DNA from: Leptofilum sp050292445
GTDB lineage: Bacteria > Chloroflexota > Anaerolineae > Promineifilales > Promineifilaceae
Assembly (NCBI GenBank): GCA_050292445.1
Contig: JBNKLQ010000282.1
Coordinates: 1-7,633, forward strand
Reading direction: 5' to 3'
Length of the DNA: 7,633 bases
Part shown: piece by piece, positions 1 to 5,739 of the stretch
Position numbering within the stretch: the stretch's first letter is position 1
Layout of the letters: every line of letters begins with the position of its first letter
The notes under the pieces: model-generated
What the model saw: only the letters and a program-made list of their open reading frames with translations
Told to the model about the DNA's origin: nothing
The model's database searches: none
Made by a program: the position numbers and the translations under genes

Positions 1-291
1 CCGGCTGTGGAAGAAACGCTTTACGCGATTGCCGTTGAAGCGTTGAACAATGCTCTGAAACATGCGGCGGCCACCCGGGTGACGGTGCAGCTTCAGGCTG
101 AGGATAGTTGTGTCAAAATGGACGTGTTGGATAACGGCCGTGGCTTCGATCCGCAAGGGGATGAGGAAAACTGGGGAATGGGTTTAAAAAGTATGCGCGA
201 AAGAGTTGAACAACGGAACGGCAAACTGGAAATCATTTCTACGCCGGAAGCAGGCACCTGCGTGAAGGTTGAGGTGGGATATGACCGATGA
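1..291 (+). CDS. Sensor histidine kinase, C-terminal ATPase domain (partial, 5' end off window)
   Basis: Frame 1 is open from the first base, so this is the last 96 residues of a longer protein. It shows the HATPase_c layout of NarL/DegS-type (HisKA_3) kinases. The N box has the EALNNALKHA motif (visible residues 13-22), the G1 box is DNGRGF (44-49) and the G2 box is GMGLKSMRERV (59-69). In the family these residues bind ATP-Mg, and the kinase autophosphorylates a histidine in the upstream dimerisation domain, which is not in the window. Sensor and membrane parts are also missing, so the signal is unknown. Its last 11 bases overlap the response-regulator ATG at 281, the usual arrangement for a cognate pair. 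It carries one ACGGCCGT palindrome at 134-141. The kinase assignment is secure; the specific pathway is not identifiable. Confidence 0.93.
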   Translation, partial: PAVEETLYAIAVEALNNALKHAAATRVTVQLQAEDSCVKMDVLDNGRGFDPQGDEENWGMGLKSMRERVEQRNGKLEIISTPEAGTCVKVEVGYDR

Positions 292-943
292 CATACGGAT
301 TTTTATTGCTGATGATCATGCCATTGTGCGCAAAGGCTTGCGTACGCTCATCGCCGGTGAAACGGGCATGACGCTGGTGGGGGAAGCGGCCGATGGCCTG
401 GAAGCTGTAGACAAAATCCGCACCCTACAACCTGACGTCATCCTGATGGATCTGGTCATGCCCCGCCAGGGCGGGCTGGAGACGATTGTCCAGGTTAAAA
501 GCGAGATGCCCGAGGCGCGTATCATGGTGCTGACCAGTTTTGCCGAGGAGGAGCAGGTGTTTTCGGCCATCAAAGCAGGGGCATTGGGCTACCTGTTGAA
601 GGATTCTTCGCCGGACCAGTTGGTGCAGGCGATTCACGATGTCTATCGCGGCGAGTCGTCACTGCATCCCACTATTGCCTTGAAATTGATACGGGAATTG
701 AGACGGCCGTCTAACTTACCGCCAACCGATGACCCGCTCACAGAACGGGAAGGGGAAGTTGTCAAACTGGTGGCGCGGGGATTGACCAACCAGGAAATCG
801 CCGACGCTTTATTTATCAGTGAGCGCACGGTGGGCAACCATATTGGCAGCATCCTGGGCAAGCTGCACCTGGCTAACCGCACCCAGGCGGCTCTGTACGC
901 ACTGCGCAAGGGGTTGGCCTCGCTCGACGAAGAGGAATCATGA
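281..943 (+). CDS. NarL/FixJ-family response regulator (receiver + LuxR HTH)
   Basis: This 220-residue cytoplasmic transcription factor has the standard family length. The receiver domain (about 5-122) has the acidic pair D11-D12, phosphoacceptor D57 in ILMDLVMP, T85 in VLTSF and K107 in GYLLKD, so all conserved phosphorylation residues are present. A linker leads to a LuxR-type HTH (about 153-212) with the LTERE start and the recognition region ISERTVGNHIGSIL. The ATG at 281 is chosen over a TTG at 269 because it begins right at the canonical receiver N-terminus. It overlaps the kinase gene by 11 bp, implying translational coupling and phosphotransfer from that kinase. Its stop overlaps the next ATG as ATGA. 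From residue 141 onward it is duplicated at 5772-6015. Target genes cannot be inferred. Confidence 0.96.
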   Translation: MTDDIRIFIADDHAIVRKGLRTLIAGETGMTLVGEAADGLEAVDKIRTLQPDVILMDLVMPRQGGLETIVQVKSEMPEARIMVLTSFAEEEQVFSAIKAGALGYLLKDSSPDQLVQAIHDVYRGESSLHPTIALKLIRELRRPSNLPPTDDPLTEREGEVVKLVARGLTNQEIADALFISERTVGNHIGSILGKLHLANRTQAALYALRKGLASLDEEES

Positions 944-1348
944 CCGGGCAAAGTGATTCGTATGTTATTCGGGACGCTCGCTCAGACGACCTGCCCCTCC
1001 TCCCCGCCATTGAACAGGCCGCTGCCGCCCAGTTTCGGGCCACACCCTATGCCTACCTGGCCGACGCGGAACTGGTTTCCACAGAGGTTGATCTCGACCA
1101 TGAGTTCGTATGGGTTGTCGTTGACGCCGCTGATCGGCCGGTTGGGTTTGTGATTGTGCATTGGCTGGAGGATACGGCCGTTCACTTACACGAACTCGAC
1201 GTACACCCCCAACACGCCCGCCAGGGCTTGGGACGACGGCTGATCGAGCACATTGCCCAATGGGCGCGGGCGCGAGGGGCTGCTGCCCTCACCCTGACAA
1301 CTTTTAGCGATGTGCCCTGGAATGGTCCTTATTACGGCCGTTTAGGCT
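700..1348 (+). repeat. Segmental duplication, parent copy
   Basis: The segment from the end of the regulator linker to near the GNAT C-terminus is repeated in direct orientation at 5772-6418 (649 versus 647 bases; the copy has a net loss of 3 and gain of 1). Weak similarity may extend a few bases upstream to about 694. Its ends lie close to ACGGCCGT palindromes at 703-710 and 1334-1341. Confidence 0.9.
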
Positions 1349-1461
1349 TCCGCACTCTCGATTTGGACACGCTTAGTCCGGCATTACAAAAGGTATGGGA
1401 GATGGAAACGGCCGTAGGATTGCCAATGATGCACCGCATTTGTATGCAACTCGATCTTTGA
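940..1461 (+). CDS. GNAT-family N-acetyltransferase
   Basis: This 173-residue GCN5-related acetyltransferase would move an acetyl group from acetyl-CoA to an amine; the substrate is unknown. The acetyl-CoA site is visible as LHELDVHPQHARQGLGRRLI (about 87-106), which fits motif A (V-x-P-x-x-x-x-x-G-x-G). A motif-B-like stretch, NGPYYGRLGFR, follows at about 128-138. The length is normal for a single GNAT domain. The ATG at 940 overlaps the regulator stop at 943 by four bases (ATGA), so it is probably co-translated with the two-component genes. A GNAT enzyme as third member of a kinase-regulator operon is not standard and may mean the acetyltransferase is a target or modifier of the pathway. 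It carries ACGGCCGT at 1174, 1334 and 1408. A broken paralogue lies at 6012-6420. Confidence 0.93.
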   Translation: MTGQSDSYVIRDARSDDLPLLPAIEQAAAAQFRATPYAYLADAELVSTEVDLDHEFVWVVVDAADRPVGFVIVHWLEDTAVHLHELDVHPQHARQGLGRRLIEHIAQWARARGAAALTLTTFSDVPWNGPYYGRLGFRTLDLDTLSPALQKVWEMETAVGLPMMHRICMQLDL

Positions 1462-1529
1462 TTTTGTAACAATTTATTACCGCTGGTTATGACGTTAGTT
1501 AGCTAAATGAAGACGAACAAGGGAAAACG

Positions 1530-2360
1530 ATGTCAATTACATTACCGAATGGGAGTAACTACAAACTGTGTCTTCTTGATACGAATGCATTGAGTGAAAT
1601 CGTCAAACGTCCAAACAACGAAGGGCGTGGTTTTATTGAACGGTTTCCGCCGAGTGAGTTTGTTCCTTGCTTCACTGTATACAATCTCTTTGAACTGCGT
1701 CGGCAATCAGATGTTTTCCGTAAATTCATCAAATTCTTTGGTGTCTACCCGTCATTTATTGCCAAACCCTTTCAGCTCATCCTTGAAGCAGAGATCGAAG
1801 CAATGGGACGAGCAAAGGTTAATGATATTCTGCTTCTTGCATTTACACCATTGGGTTCCGATCCATCGTATCGACTGGTCGAGTTCATAGACAAACTCTT
1901 CAAATTGCCTGCAATATTGAAACTAGAAGGCGAATGGCGAAAAAATGACCAAGAAGTGTTAAATACTTGGCAAATCAATAAGGCGAATTTTAGCCCTACA
2001 AAATTAGTCCAAAATGCACGAGATGCTAAACAATTTGTGCATGATGCCTGCATTGACACTCTCTGTCAGATTCACCCTGATCTTGTTCAGGCCTGCATCA
2101 ATGCAAATAATGTATCCCTATTGATGTCATTTCCTTCCATGCAGATGATGCTTTACAGCCAATATTATCGCATCTTTGATCCAACATGGAATCCCAATGA
2201 TCAAGAGGTAACCGATGTTTGTATATCGTCTTGTGCTCCTTACGTCGATGCAGTGGTCACAGAAAAATTCCAGGCCGAAATCTATAAAAAAGTTCACAAG
2301 TACATTGACGGTATGTCAACAACCATCGCAAAGCTCCGTGATATTCGGCATTATACATAA
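1530..2360 (+). CDS. PIN-like domain protein, putative RNase (orphan, large insert)
   Basis: This 276-residue protein begins with a PIN-like signature: LCLLDTNALSEI places D17 and N19 at the end of the first strand, and TVYNLFELRR supplies a candidate acidic E55. Near the C-terminus D224 or D229 and CAPYVDAVVTEK (D240) resemble the later acidic motifs of PIN nucleases, which cut RNA with Mg2+ or Mn2+. About 150 residues separate the first and last motif pairs, so it is roughly twice the size of VapC-type toxins. AAGGGA at 1519-1524 lies 5 bp before the ATG. The gene is clearly more AT-rich than the upstream operon and lacks ACGGCCGT, which suggests transfer. No antitoxin-like gene adjoins it: only 68 bp lie upstream and a remnant lies downstream. 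The fold call is fair; toxin, defence or RNA-processing roles remain open. Confidence 0.65.
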   Translation: MSITLPNGSNYKLCLLDTNALSEIVKRPNNEGRGFIERFPPSEFVPCFTVYNLFELRRQSDVFRKFIKFFGVYPSFIAKPFQLILEAEIEAMGRAKVNDILLLAFTPLGSDPSYRLVEFIDKLFKLPAILKLEGEWRKNDQEVLNTWQINKANFSPTKLVQNARDAKQFVHDACIDTLCQIHPDLVQACINANNVSLLMSFPSMQMMLYSQYYRIFDPTWNPNDQEVTDVCISSCAPYVDAVVTEKFQAEIYKKVHKYIDGMSTTIAKLRDIRHYT

Positions 2361-2404
2361 GTGTTGCCTGACAAGGTGCAAACATTGTGCGTCGAGAAAG
2401 AGCA

Positions 2405-2671
2405 ATGGTTGAAGAAATCGAAGAGAAAGCGCAGCAAATCTTGGCGCAATCGCCGGGTGCGGTTGTGGCATTTCGGTTGCTGCGCGATGTGCTCCAGCTG
2501 CCCCCTGAAGACAGTCAATTGCGGGCAGCGCGCAAGAAGCTGAACGGCAGCATCCATATTCAAGTCCCGACACCCACAAGAAAAACGGCCGTTGGCCAAC
2601 AGGAATGCGCTTTTCCTGGTTTCAACTTTGCCCTTCATTCAACCTGGCCACCAATATTTGGAAGCAGATAG
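2405..2671 (+). pseudogene. Hypothetical protein remnant (N-terminal fragment)
   Basis: An 88-codon frame opens at ATG 2405; an in-frame GTG at 2387 is possible. The first 50 or so residues look like real protein: a charged helix (VEEIEEKAQQILAQ), then GAVVAFRLLRDVLQLPPEDS and QLRAARKKLNGSIHIQ. From about 2565 the composition changes abruptly (VPTPTRKTAVGQQ onward) and the frame closes with no recognisable domain. I read it as the start of a longer gene that was interrupted. The FRLLRDVL-x-LPP-x-D-x-x-L pattern recalls the N-terminus of Chloroflexota prenyltransferase/squalene-cyclase-like hypothetical proteins, but that is memory, not a search. An ACGGCCGT palindrome (2585-2592) sits just after the point where similarity seems to stop. 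The ribosome binding site is weak (GAGAAAG, 2393-2399). Confidence 0.35.
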
Positions 2672-2701
2672 AAAGTTGTGGCATACTATCGCTATCGTTA
2701 A

Positions 2702-2920
2702 CAAACATTCCACAGTAGCAACTACAGCGAAAAAGATGAGATAACAGCCCGCGCCGAAACAACCAGAGCGACCATCAAGGGGATCTGCCTTGTGCGCAAT
2801 AATCGCTATCAATTCAATATCCTCGATTCCAAAACTGGCATCGTGTCAAAAGAACTCGAAGCAGCAATATGGCCATGCCTTTGGCAAAGGCCGGATGGTA
2901 TCGAGTTGAAACTTTCATAA
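2702..2920 (+). pseudogene. Coding remnant, C-terminal fragment of unknown protein
   Basis: After an in-frame TAA at 2699 a reading frame stays open for 72 codons to TAA 2918. It has protein-like content: SNYSEKDEITARAETTRAT (about residues 4-22), then RNNRYQFNILDSKTGI and PCLWQRPDGIELKLS before the stop. It has no convincing start codon or ribosome binding site. The codons just upstream of the TAA read YYRYR in the same frame, so the fragment may once have extended upstream through that stop. It does not obviously continue the remnant at 2405-2671. I do not recognise the family. It ends 24 bp before the CPBP gene. A chance open frame is possible. Confidence 0.25.
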
Positions 2921-2944
2921 TATCACCTAAAGGGGAGGCAACTG

Positions 2945-3898
2945 ATGAGCAAAGAATCTCGTGGAACGGTTTTGTCGGAACGTGTATGGCCCATTGTACG
3001 TGTATTGGCACTGCAATTACTCCTGATGACCGGCATCATTGGTGGTCTGGTCGCCATTTTGGTTTTTACCCTCCTGGTTGATCAACTCCAGTGGCTGCAC
3101 ATTGACTTCCACGGCCAGACAATGGAGACGATTGATTCTGAAGGCAAGATTTGGGGGCTGGGCATCATTTTCATCGTCAATTTGCTGCTGACTGTGGTGG
3201 CATGGCGGCTGCTAGAGCGAAAACGGCCGTCTGCCATGTTGTGGAAGTTTTCTCGTGACCAGTGGAAGCCTTTGCTGTGGGGGCTGGCAGCCGGCCTGGG
3301 CGAAGTGTTGTTGGTTTTTGGTGGTATGCTGCTCTTTGGTGTTGTGCGTTCCCGATGGGGATTAACGGCCGTATCCCTAAAGACGGTCGCCATGGCCCTG
3401 GGTTGGGTTTTCACCTCAGCGATTGTGGGACCTATCGCTGAGGAAGTGTTAAATCGCGGTTATTGGTTTCAGAATATCAAGCGTGGCTGGGGGCCTGTCG
3501 CCGCAATTGTGGTGACATCGTTGCTGTTTGGCGGACTGCATTTATTTAATCCCAACGCCGAGATTTTGGGAGCGGTTAACATTGCGCTGTCGGCAGCAAT
3601 TTGGGCAGCAGGGATGATCTGGTTTCGCTCATTGTGGTTCCCGATTGGGTGGCACATCGCGTGGAACTTCGCCCAGTTCTTCGTCGTCGGACTGCCGAAC
3701 TCGGGTATCTCAGTGAGCAGCATGGGCTTGGAAGGCAGTACCTTGCTGGTTTCTGAGCTAAATGGTTCTCACTGGCTGACGGGGGGTGACTTTGGCATGG
3801 AGGCCAGTGTGATCAAGACAATCATCTTGATGGCAGCCCTTATGGGGATGTTTTGGATGAAAAACAGGGCAGCGCACGCCGCAATTGCCCCAAGGTAA
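2945..3898 (+). CDS. CPBP family intramembrane metalloprotease (Abi/CAAX protease-like)
   Basis: This 317-residue polytopic membrane protein has hydrophobic segments near 16-45, 70-90, 108-133, 145-163, 183-200, 208-227 and 285-307. The family motifs are all present: EEVLNRG (E166, E167, R171), F195-x-x-x-H199 in LLFGGLH, and H237-x-x-x-N241 in WHIAWN. In characterised members (Rce1 and relatives) these residues form the active site within the membrane. Bacterial members are linked to CAAX-type processing, bacteriocin self-immunity or signalling; which applies here is unknown. AGGGGAGG at 2931-2938 lies 6 bp before the ATG, a strong ribosome site that fixes the start. The segment between the first two helices is long. 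ACGGCCGT occurs at 3223 and 3365. A terminator follows at 3990-4017, so the gene seems to end its transcript. Confidence 0.92.
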   Translation: MSKESRGTVLSERVWPIVRVLALQLLLMTGIIGGLVAILVFTLLVDQLQWLHIDFHGQTMETIDSEGKIWGLGIIFIVNLLLTVVAWRLLERKRPSAMLWKFSRDQWKPLLWGLAAGLGEVLLVFGGMLLFGVVRSRWGLTAVSLKTVAMALGWVFTSAIVGPIAEEVLNRGYWFQNIKRGWGPVAAIVVTSLLFGGLHLFNPNAEILGAVNIALSAAIWAAGMIWFRSLWFPIGWHIAWNFAQFFVVGLPNSGISVSSMGLEGSTLLVSELNGSHWLTGGDFGMEASVIKTIILMAALMGMFWMKNRAAHAAIAPR

Positions 3899-3924
3899 CT
3901 TTATCATTTGACCCACGATTAAGG

Positions 3925-3958
3925 CCTGCCAAGAATCGGGGCAGGTGGTGATCCTGCC
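3925..3958 (+). other. Pair of mutually exclusive short hairpins
   Basis: CCTGCC at 3925-3930 can pair with GGCAGG at 3940-3945, and the same GGCAGG can instead pair with CCTGCC at 3953-3958. No T run follows either, so neither is a terminator alone. It lies in the CPBP 3' untranslated region just ahead of the real terminator. It may stabilise the mRNA 3' end or be chance. Confidence 0.25.
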
Positions 3959-3966
3959 AGGTGGAT

Positions 3967-4074
3967 ATTTTTACTCAGCCAACCTGGTGAAGACCGCTCA
4001 ATGAGCGGTCTTTTTTTGTGCCAATTCCCCCTATTGAAATGAGTTTTTCCCTTGATGTGTGTTGGTTCACGGCC
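3967..4074 (+). repeat. Terminator-bearing direct repeat, copy 1
   Basis: About 107 bases match 5593-5701 with eight substitutions, seven of them transitions, and one T-run length difference. The match includes the terminator hairpin plus about 55 bases downstream of it, and stops within CGGCC. The surrounding sequence is unrelated. The two copies bracket the ArsR-SRPBCC-YCII operon. Confidence 0.9.
3990..4017 (+). terminator. Rho-independent terminator after CPBP gene
   Basis: AAGACCGCTC (3990-3999) pairs perfectly with GAGCGGTCTT (4003-4012) across a three-base AAT loop, followed by a run of seven T (4011-4017). This is a textbook intrinsic terminator for + strand transcription, 92 bp after the CPBP stop codon. 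No matching T run exists for the minus strand. Confidence 0.92.
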
Positions 4075-4114
4075 TGAGTCTCGAACGCATTGCCACATAA
4101 TTTGAACAAATTGC

Positions 4115-4143
4115 TTGACAAATGGAACAAATGGTCTTATTAT
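4115..4143 (+). promoter_or_regulatory. Sigma-70-type promoter of the arsR operon
   Basis: A perfect -35 box TTGACA (4115-4120) is separated by 17 bp from TATTAT (4138-4143). Transcription would begin near 4150, about 37 bp before the ArsR ATG. The -35 box sits between two GAACAAAT direct repeats (4104-4111 and 4125-4132) spaced 21 bp, two helical turns. The nearest upstream gene is closed off by the terminator at 3990-4017, so this is the likely sole promoter of the operon. Confidence 0.8.
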
Positions 4144-4150
4144 ACCGTCA

Positions 4151-4172
4151 GGTTAATTAACCAATTGATTAA
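4151..4172. promoter_or_regulatory. Candidate ArsR operator (AT-rich dyad)
   Basis: GGTTAATTAACC (4151-4162) is a perfect 12-bp palindrome. It overlaps a longer imperfect dyad, TTAATTAA...TTGATTAA (4153-4172). Both lie between the -10 box and the ribosome site AAGGGA (4175-4180), where a bound repressor would block initiation. Autoregulation by the adjacent ArsR protein is inferred from this position. Confidence 0.6.
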
Positions 4173-4186
4173 ATAAGGGAACCCTA

Positions 4187-4537
4187 ATGATGAGGAGTGA
4201 TGATGACAAACTAAGCCAAACCTTTGCTGCATTGGCAAACTCGACGCGGCGAGCGATTTTAGCACGTTTAGCAGAGGGGGAAGCAACGGTTAACGAACTC
4301 GCAGAGCCGTTTGATATGAGTTTGCCGGCCATTTCTAAGCACATCAGAGTATTGGAACGAGCGGGGCTTATTACACAGGGGCAAAAAGCGCAGTATCGTC
4401 CCTGCACCATCGACGTCACGCCCCTAAAAGAAATTTCTAATTGGACAGAGCAATACCGCCATATCTGGGAGGAACGCTTTGACCACATGGATGACTATAT
4501 CAACCAACTGAATAACAAGGAGAATGACAATGAGTAA
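4187..4537 (+). CDS. ArsR/SmtB-family winged-helix repressor (non-metal type)
   Basis: This 116-residue DNA-binding repressor has an ArsR winged helix covering about 9-75. ALANSTRRAILARLAEGEA is the typical first helix pair, and NELAEPFDMSLPAISKHIRV with LERAGLI is the HTH with recognition helix at about 45-57. The wing follows at QGQKAQYRP. The ELCVCD metal box of ArsR/SmtB sensors is absent, so it belongs with the SdpR/PagR-like group often paired with SRPBCC (AHSA1) proteins. AAGGGA at 4175-4180 lies 6 bp before ATG 4187; a second ATG follows directly at 4190. The acidic, Asn-rich C-terminus overlaps the next gene by 8 bp (4530-4537), implying coupled translation. It probably represses its own operon through the dyad at 4151-4172. 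Confidence 0.94.
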   Translation: MMRSDDDKLSQTFAALANSTRRAILARLAEGEATVNELAEPFDMSLPAISKHIRVLERAGLITQGQKAQYRPCTIDVTPLKEISNWTEQYRHIWEERFDHMDDYINQLNNKENDNE

Positions 4538-5039
4538 CAGCATCATTTCTGAAGATGCGGTTGTGATTGAACGCATTTTTGATGCACCCGTAGACCTCAT
4601 CTGGCAAATGTGGGTACAACCTGAACATTTCCAAAAGTGGTACGGTCCCGAAGGCTTTACCGTGCCCGTTGCCAAAATGGATGTACGTGTTGGTGGTAAG
4701 CGCCTGGTTTGCATGGAAACACAGACGCCTGATGGCAGTATGAAAATGTGGACGACTGGTGAATACATTGAAGTTGTTCCCAACATGCGCCTTGTCTATA
4801 CAGATAGCATGGCTGATGAAAACGGCAATGTGGTTTCGCCTTCAGCCCAAGGGATGGACGATACCGAGTATCCTACAACCACCGAAGTCACTGTGATGTT
4901 GGAAGACCTGGGCGGGCGTACAAAAATGGTGATGACGCACGCGGGTGTACCGGCAGCCGAGCAGGGCGCAAACAAAGCCTGGAAACAATCCTTTGCCAAG
5001 ATGGCAGACTACATCGGAACAGTCCTCGATGACAAATAA
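4530..5039 (+). CDS. SRPBCC (AHSA1/START-like) domain protein
   Basis: This 169-residue single-domain protein has the AHSA1 pattern throughout. IERIFDAPVDLIWQMWVQPE leads to FQKWYGPEGF (about 13-43). VRVGGK follows at 52-57, a conserved strand TGEYIEVVPNMRLVY at 76-90, and the final helix with KAWKQSFAKMADYI at 149-162. The helix-grip fold forms a cavity for a hydrophobic ligand; no substrate or enzymatic activity can be assigned. ATG 4530 is preferred to ATG 4524 because AAGGAG (4517-4522) is 7 bp from the former and only 1 bp from the latter. It overlaps the ArsR stop by 8 bp. ArsR-AHSA1 pairs are a common conserved neighbourhood, and the SRPBCC protein may carry out the response that ArsR controls. 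Confidence 0.92.
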   Translation: MSNSIISEDAVVIERIFDAPVDLIWQMWVQPEHFQKWYGPEGFTVPVAKMDVRVGGKRLVCMETQTPDGSMKMWTTGEYIEVVPNMRLVYTDSMADENGNVVSPSAQGMDDTEYPTTTEVTVMLEDLGGRTKMVMTHAGVPAAEQGANKAWKQSFAKMADYIGTVLDDK

Positions 5040-5160
5040 TGGGGAAGATTGTAAACATCATCCTCGGCGCAGGGAAATCATTGAAAGATGGGTAGTACTC
5101 ATGCGCCAAGAAGTTGTTATTCGTCAAATCACTAAAAAATTGAATCATATGGAGAACTAA
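5029..5160 (+). CDS. Possible small protein between SRPBCC and YCII genes
   Basis: A 43-codon frame fills the gap between its neighbours. Its ATG overlaps the SRPBCC stop by 11 bp and its stop ends 3 bp before the YCII ATG. The product is basic, rich in Arg/Lys/Ile, with a likely amphipathic helix (REIIERWVVLMRQEVVIRQI, about 14-33). There is no clear ribosome site, so translation would depend on coupling. It resembles no family I know. The 3' end contains GGAG (5151-5154) that serves the YCII gene. A shorter version from ATG 5101 is also possible, or the stretch may be only a spacer. Confidence 0.3.
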   Translation: MTNNGEDCKHHPRRREIIERWVVLMRQEVVIRQITKKLNHMEN

Positions 5161-5163
5161 AAA

Positions 5164-5541
5164 ATGAACCAATACCTATTGTCCACTTACGCCGTAGAAG
5201 GTGAAGTCCCCGGGGCACCAGCGACGCCCGAAGCAGTACAAACATTCATGGATCGGGTCGCTGCTCTTGAAACCGAGATGGACACAAGCGGTACGTTTGT
5301 CTTCGGCGGCGCACTGCAACTCCATGGCCCCGATGCAGCAACTGTTGTCAGTGCAAGTGAGGGCGATGCCGTCAGTAAGGACGGCCCGTTTATCGAGTCG
5401 AAGGAGCAAATCGCCGGATTCTACATCATCAACGCGGACAACCTGGATACAGCGCTGGCCTGGGCCGGCAAGGTCGCGGACGCAACCAATCACCCGATCG
5501 AAGTCCGTCCTTTTCGAGCAACCGGGCGCCTCAAAGCATAA
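5164..5541 (+). CDS. YCII-related (DGPF) domain protein
   Basis: This 125-residue cytoplasmic protein has the hallmark of the DGPF subgroup of the YCII superfamily: SKDGPFIESKEQIAGFYII, with DGPF at 73-76. It also has the N-terminal MNQYLLSTY strand and the C-terminal IEVRPFR motif. The fold is a dimeric alpha+beta ferredoxin-like barrel; most members have no known reaction. GGAG at 5151-5154 lies 9 bp before ATG 5164, and the sequence is complete. DGPF genes usually sit next to ECF sigma factors, often with SRPBCC genes; here an ArsR repressor takes the regulatory position instead. It is the last gene of the operon, which ends at the terminator 5616-5644. GC content is higher than in the ArsR gene. 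Confidence 0.92.
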   Translation: MNQYLLSTYAVEGEVPGAPATPEAVQTFMDRVAALETEMDTSGTFVFGGALQLHGPDAATVVSASEGDAVSKDGPFIESKEQIAGFYIINADNLDTALAWAGKVADATNHPIEVRPFRATGRLKA

Positions 5542-5592
5542 TCCTTCTCTTCGCCACCCCCAGGAAGCGCCAGACGCTGAGCGCGGGTAGGC

Positions 5593-5701
5593 ATTTTTAC
5601 CCAGTCAATCTGGTGAAGACCGCTCAATGAGCGGTCTTTTTTTTGTGCCAAATCCCCCTGTTGAAATGAGTTTTTCCCTCGATGTGTGTTGGCTCGCGGC
5701 C
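5593..5701 (+). repeat. Terminator-bearing direct repeat, copy 2
   Basis: This is the partner of 3967-4074: the same hairpin, T run and about 55 further bases, with eight substitutions and one extra T. It provides the terminator for the YCII gene. The match ends at CGGCC inside GCGGCCGT (5696-5703), one base from the iterated palindrome. In copy 1 the same spot reads ACGGCCTG. Confidence 0.9.
5616..5644 (+). terminator. Rho-independent terminator after YCII gene
   Basis: The stem AAGACCGCTC/GAGCGGTCTT (5616-5625 with 5629-5638), AAT loop and run of eight T (5637-5644) are identical to the hairpin at 3990-4012. It lies 74 bp after the YCII stop and closes the ArsR operon. Confidence 0.92.
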
Positions 5702-5703
5702 GT

Positions 5704-5736
5704 TTATCCTGATAACGACAATGAATTAAAGGATAA
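5704..5736 (+). promoter_or_regulatory. Inverted repeat covering the ribosome site of the truncated regulator
   Basis: TTATCCT (5704-5710) and AGGATAA (5730-5736) are perfect 7-bp complements separated by 19 bases. The right arm contains part of the AAAGGA ribosome site used by TTG 5740. As RNA it could hide the site; as DNA it could be a protein-binding dyad. No clear promoter is visible between the terminator at 5616-5644 and the gene. Confidence 0.3.
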
Positions 5737-5739
5737 CAA

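Noticed and set aside
1462..2671. PIN gene plus neighbour as a VapBC-type toxin-antitoxin pair
   Set aside because: The protein is about twice the VapC length, the upstream gap is only 68 bp, and the downstream remnant has no antitoxin DNA-binding motif.
4524..4529. ATG 4524 as start of the SRPBCC protein
   Set aside because: AAGGAG ends at 4522, leaving only one base before this ATG. ATG 4530 has ideal spacing.
4187..4537. ArsR protein as an arsenic or metal sensor
   Set aside because: No Cys-containing metal box is present (one Cys only), and the neighbours are not metal transport or arsenate genes.
3967..5701. Terminator repeats as integron attC sites flanking cassettes
   Set aside because: The hairpin is a plain 10-bp stem with T run, lacking the RYYYAAC/GTTRRRY core pair and extrahelical bases. 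The operon has its own promoter, and no integrase is seen.
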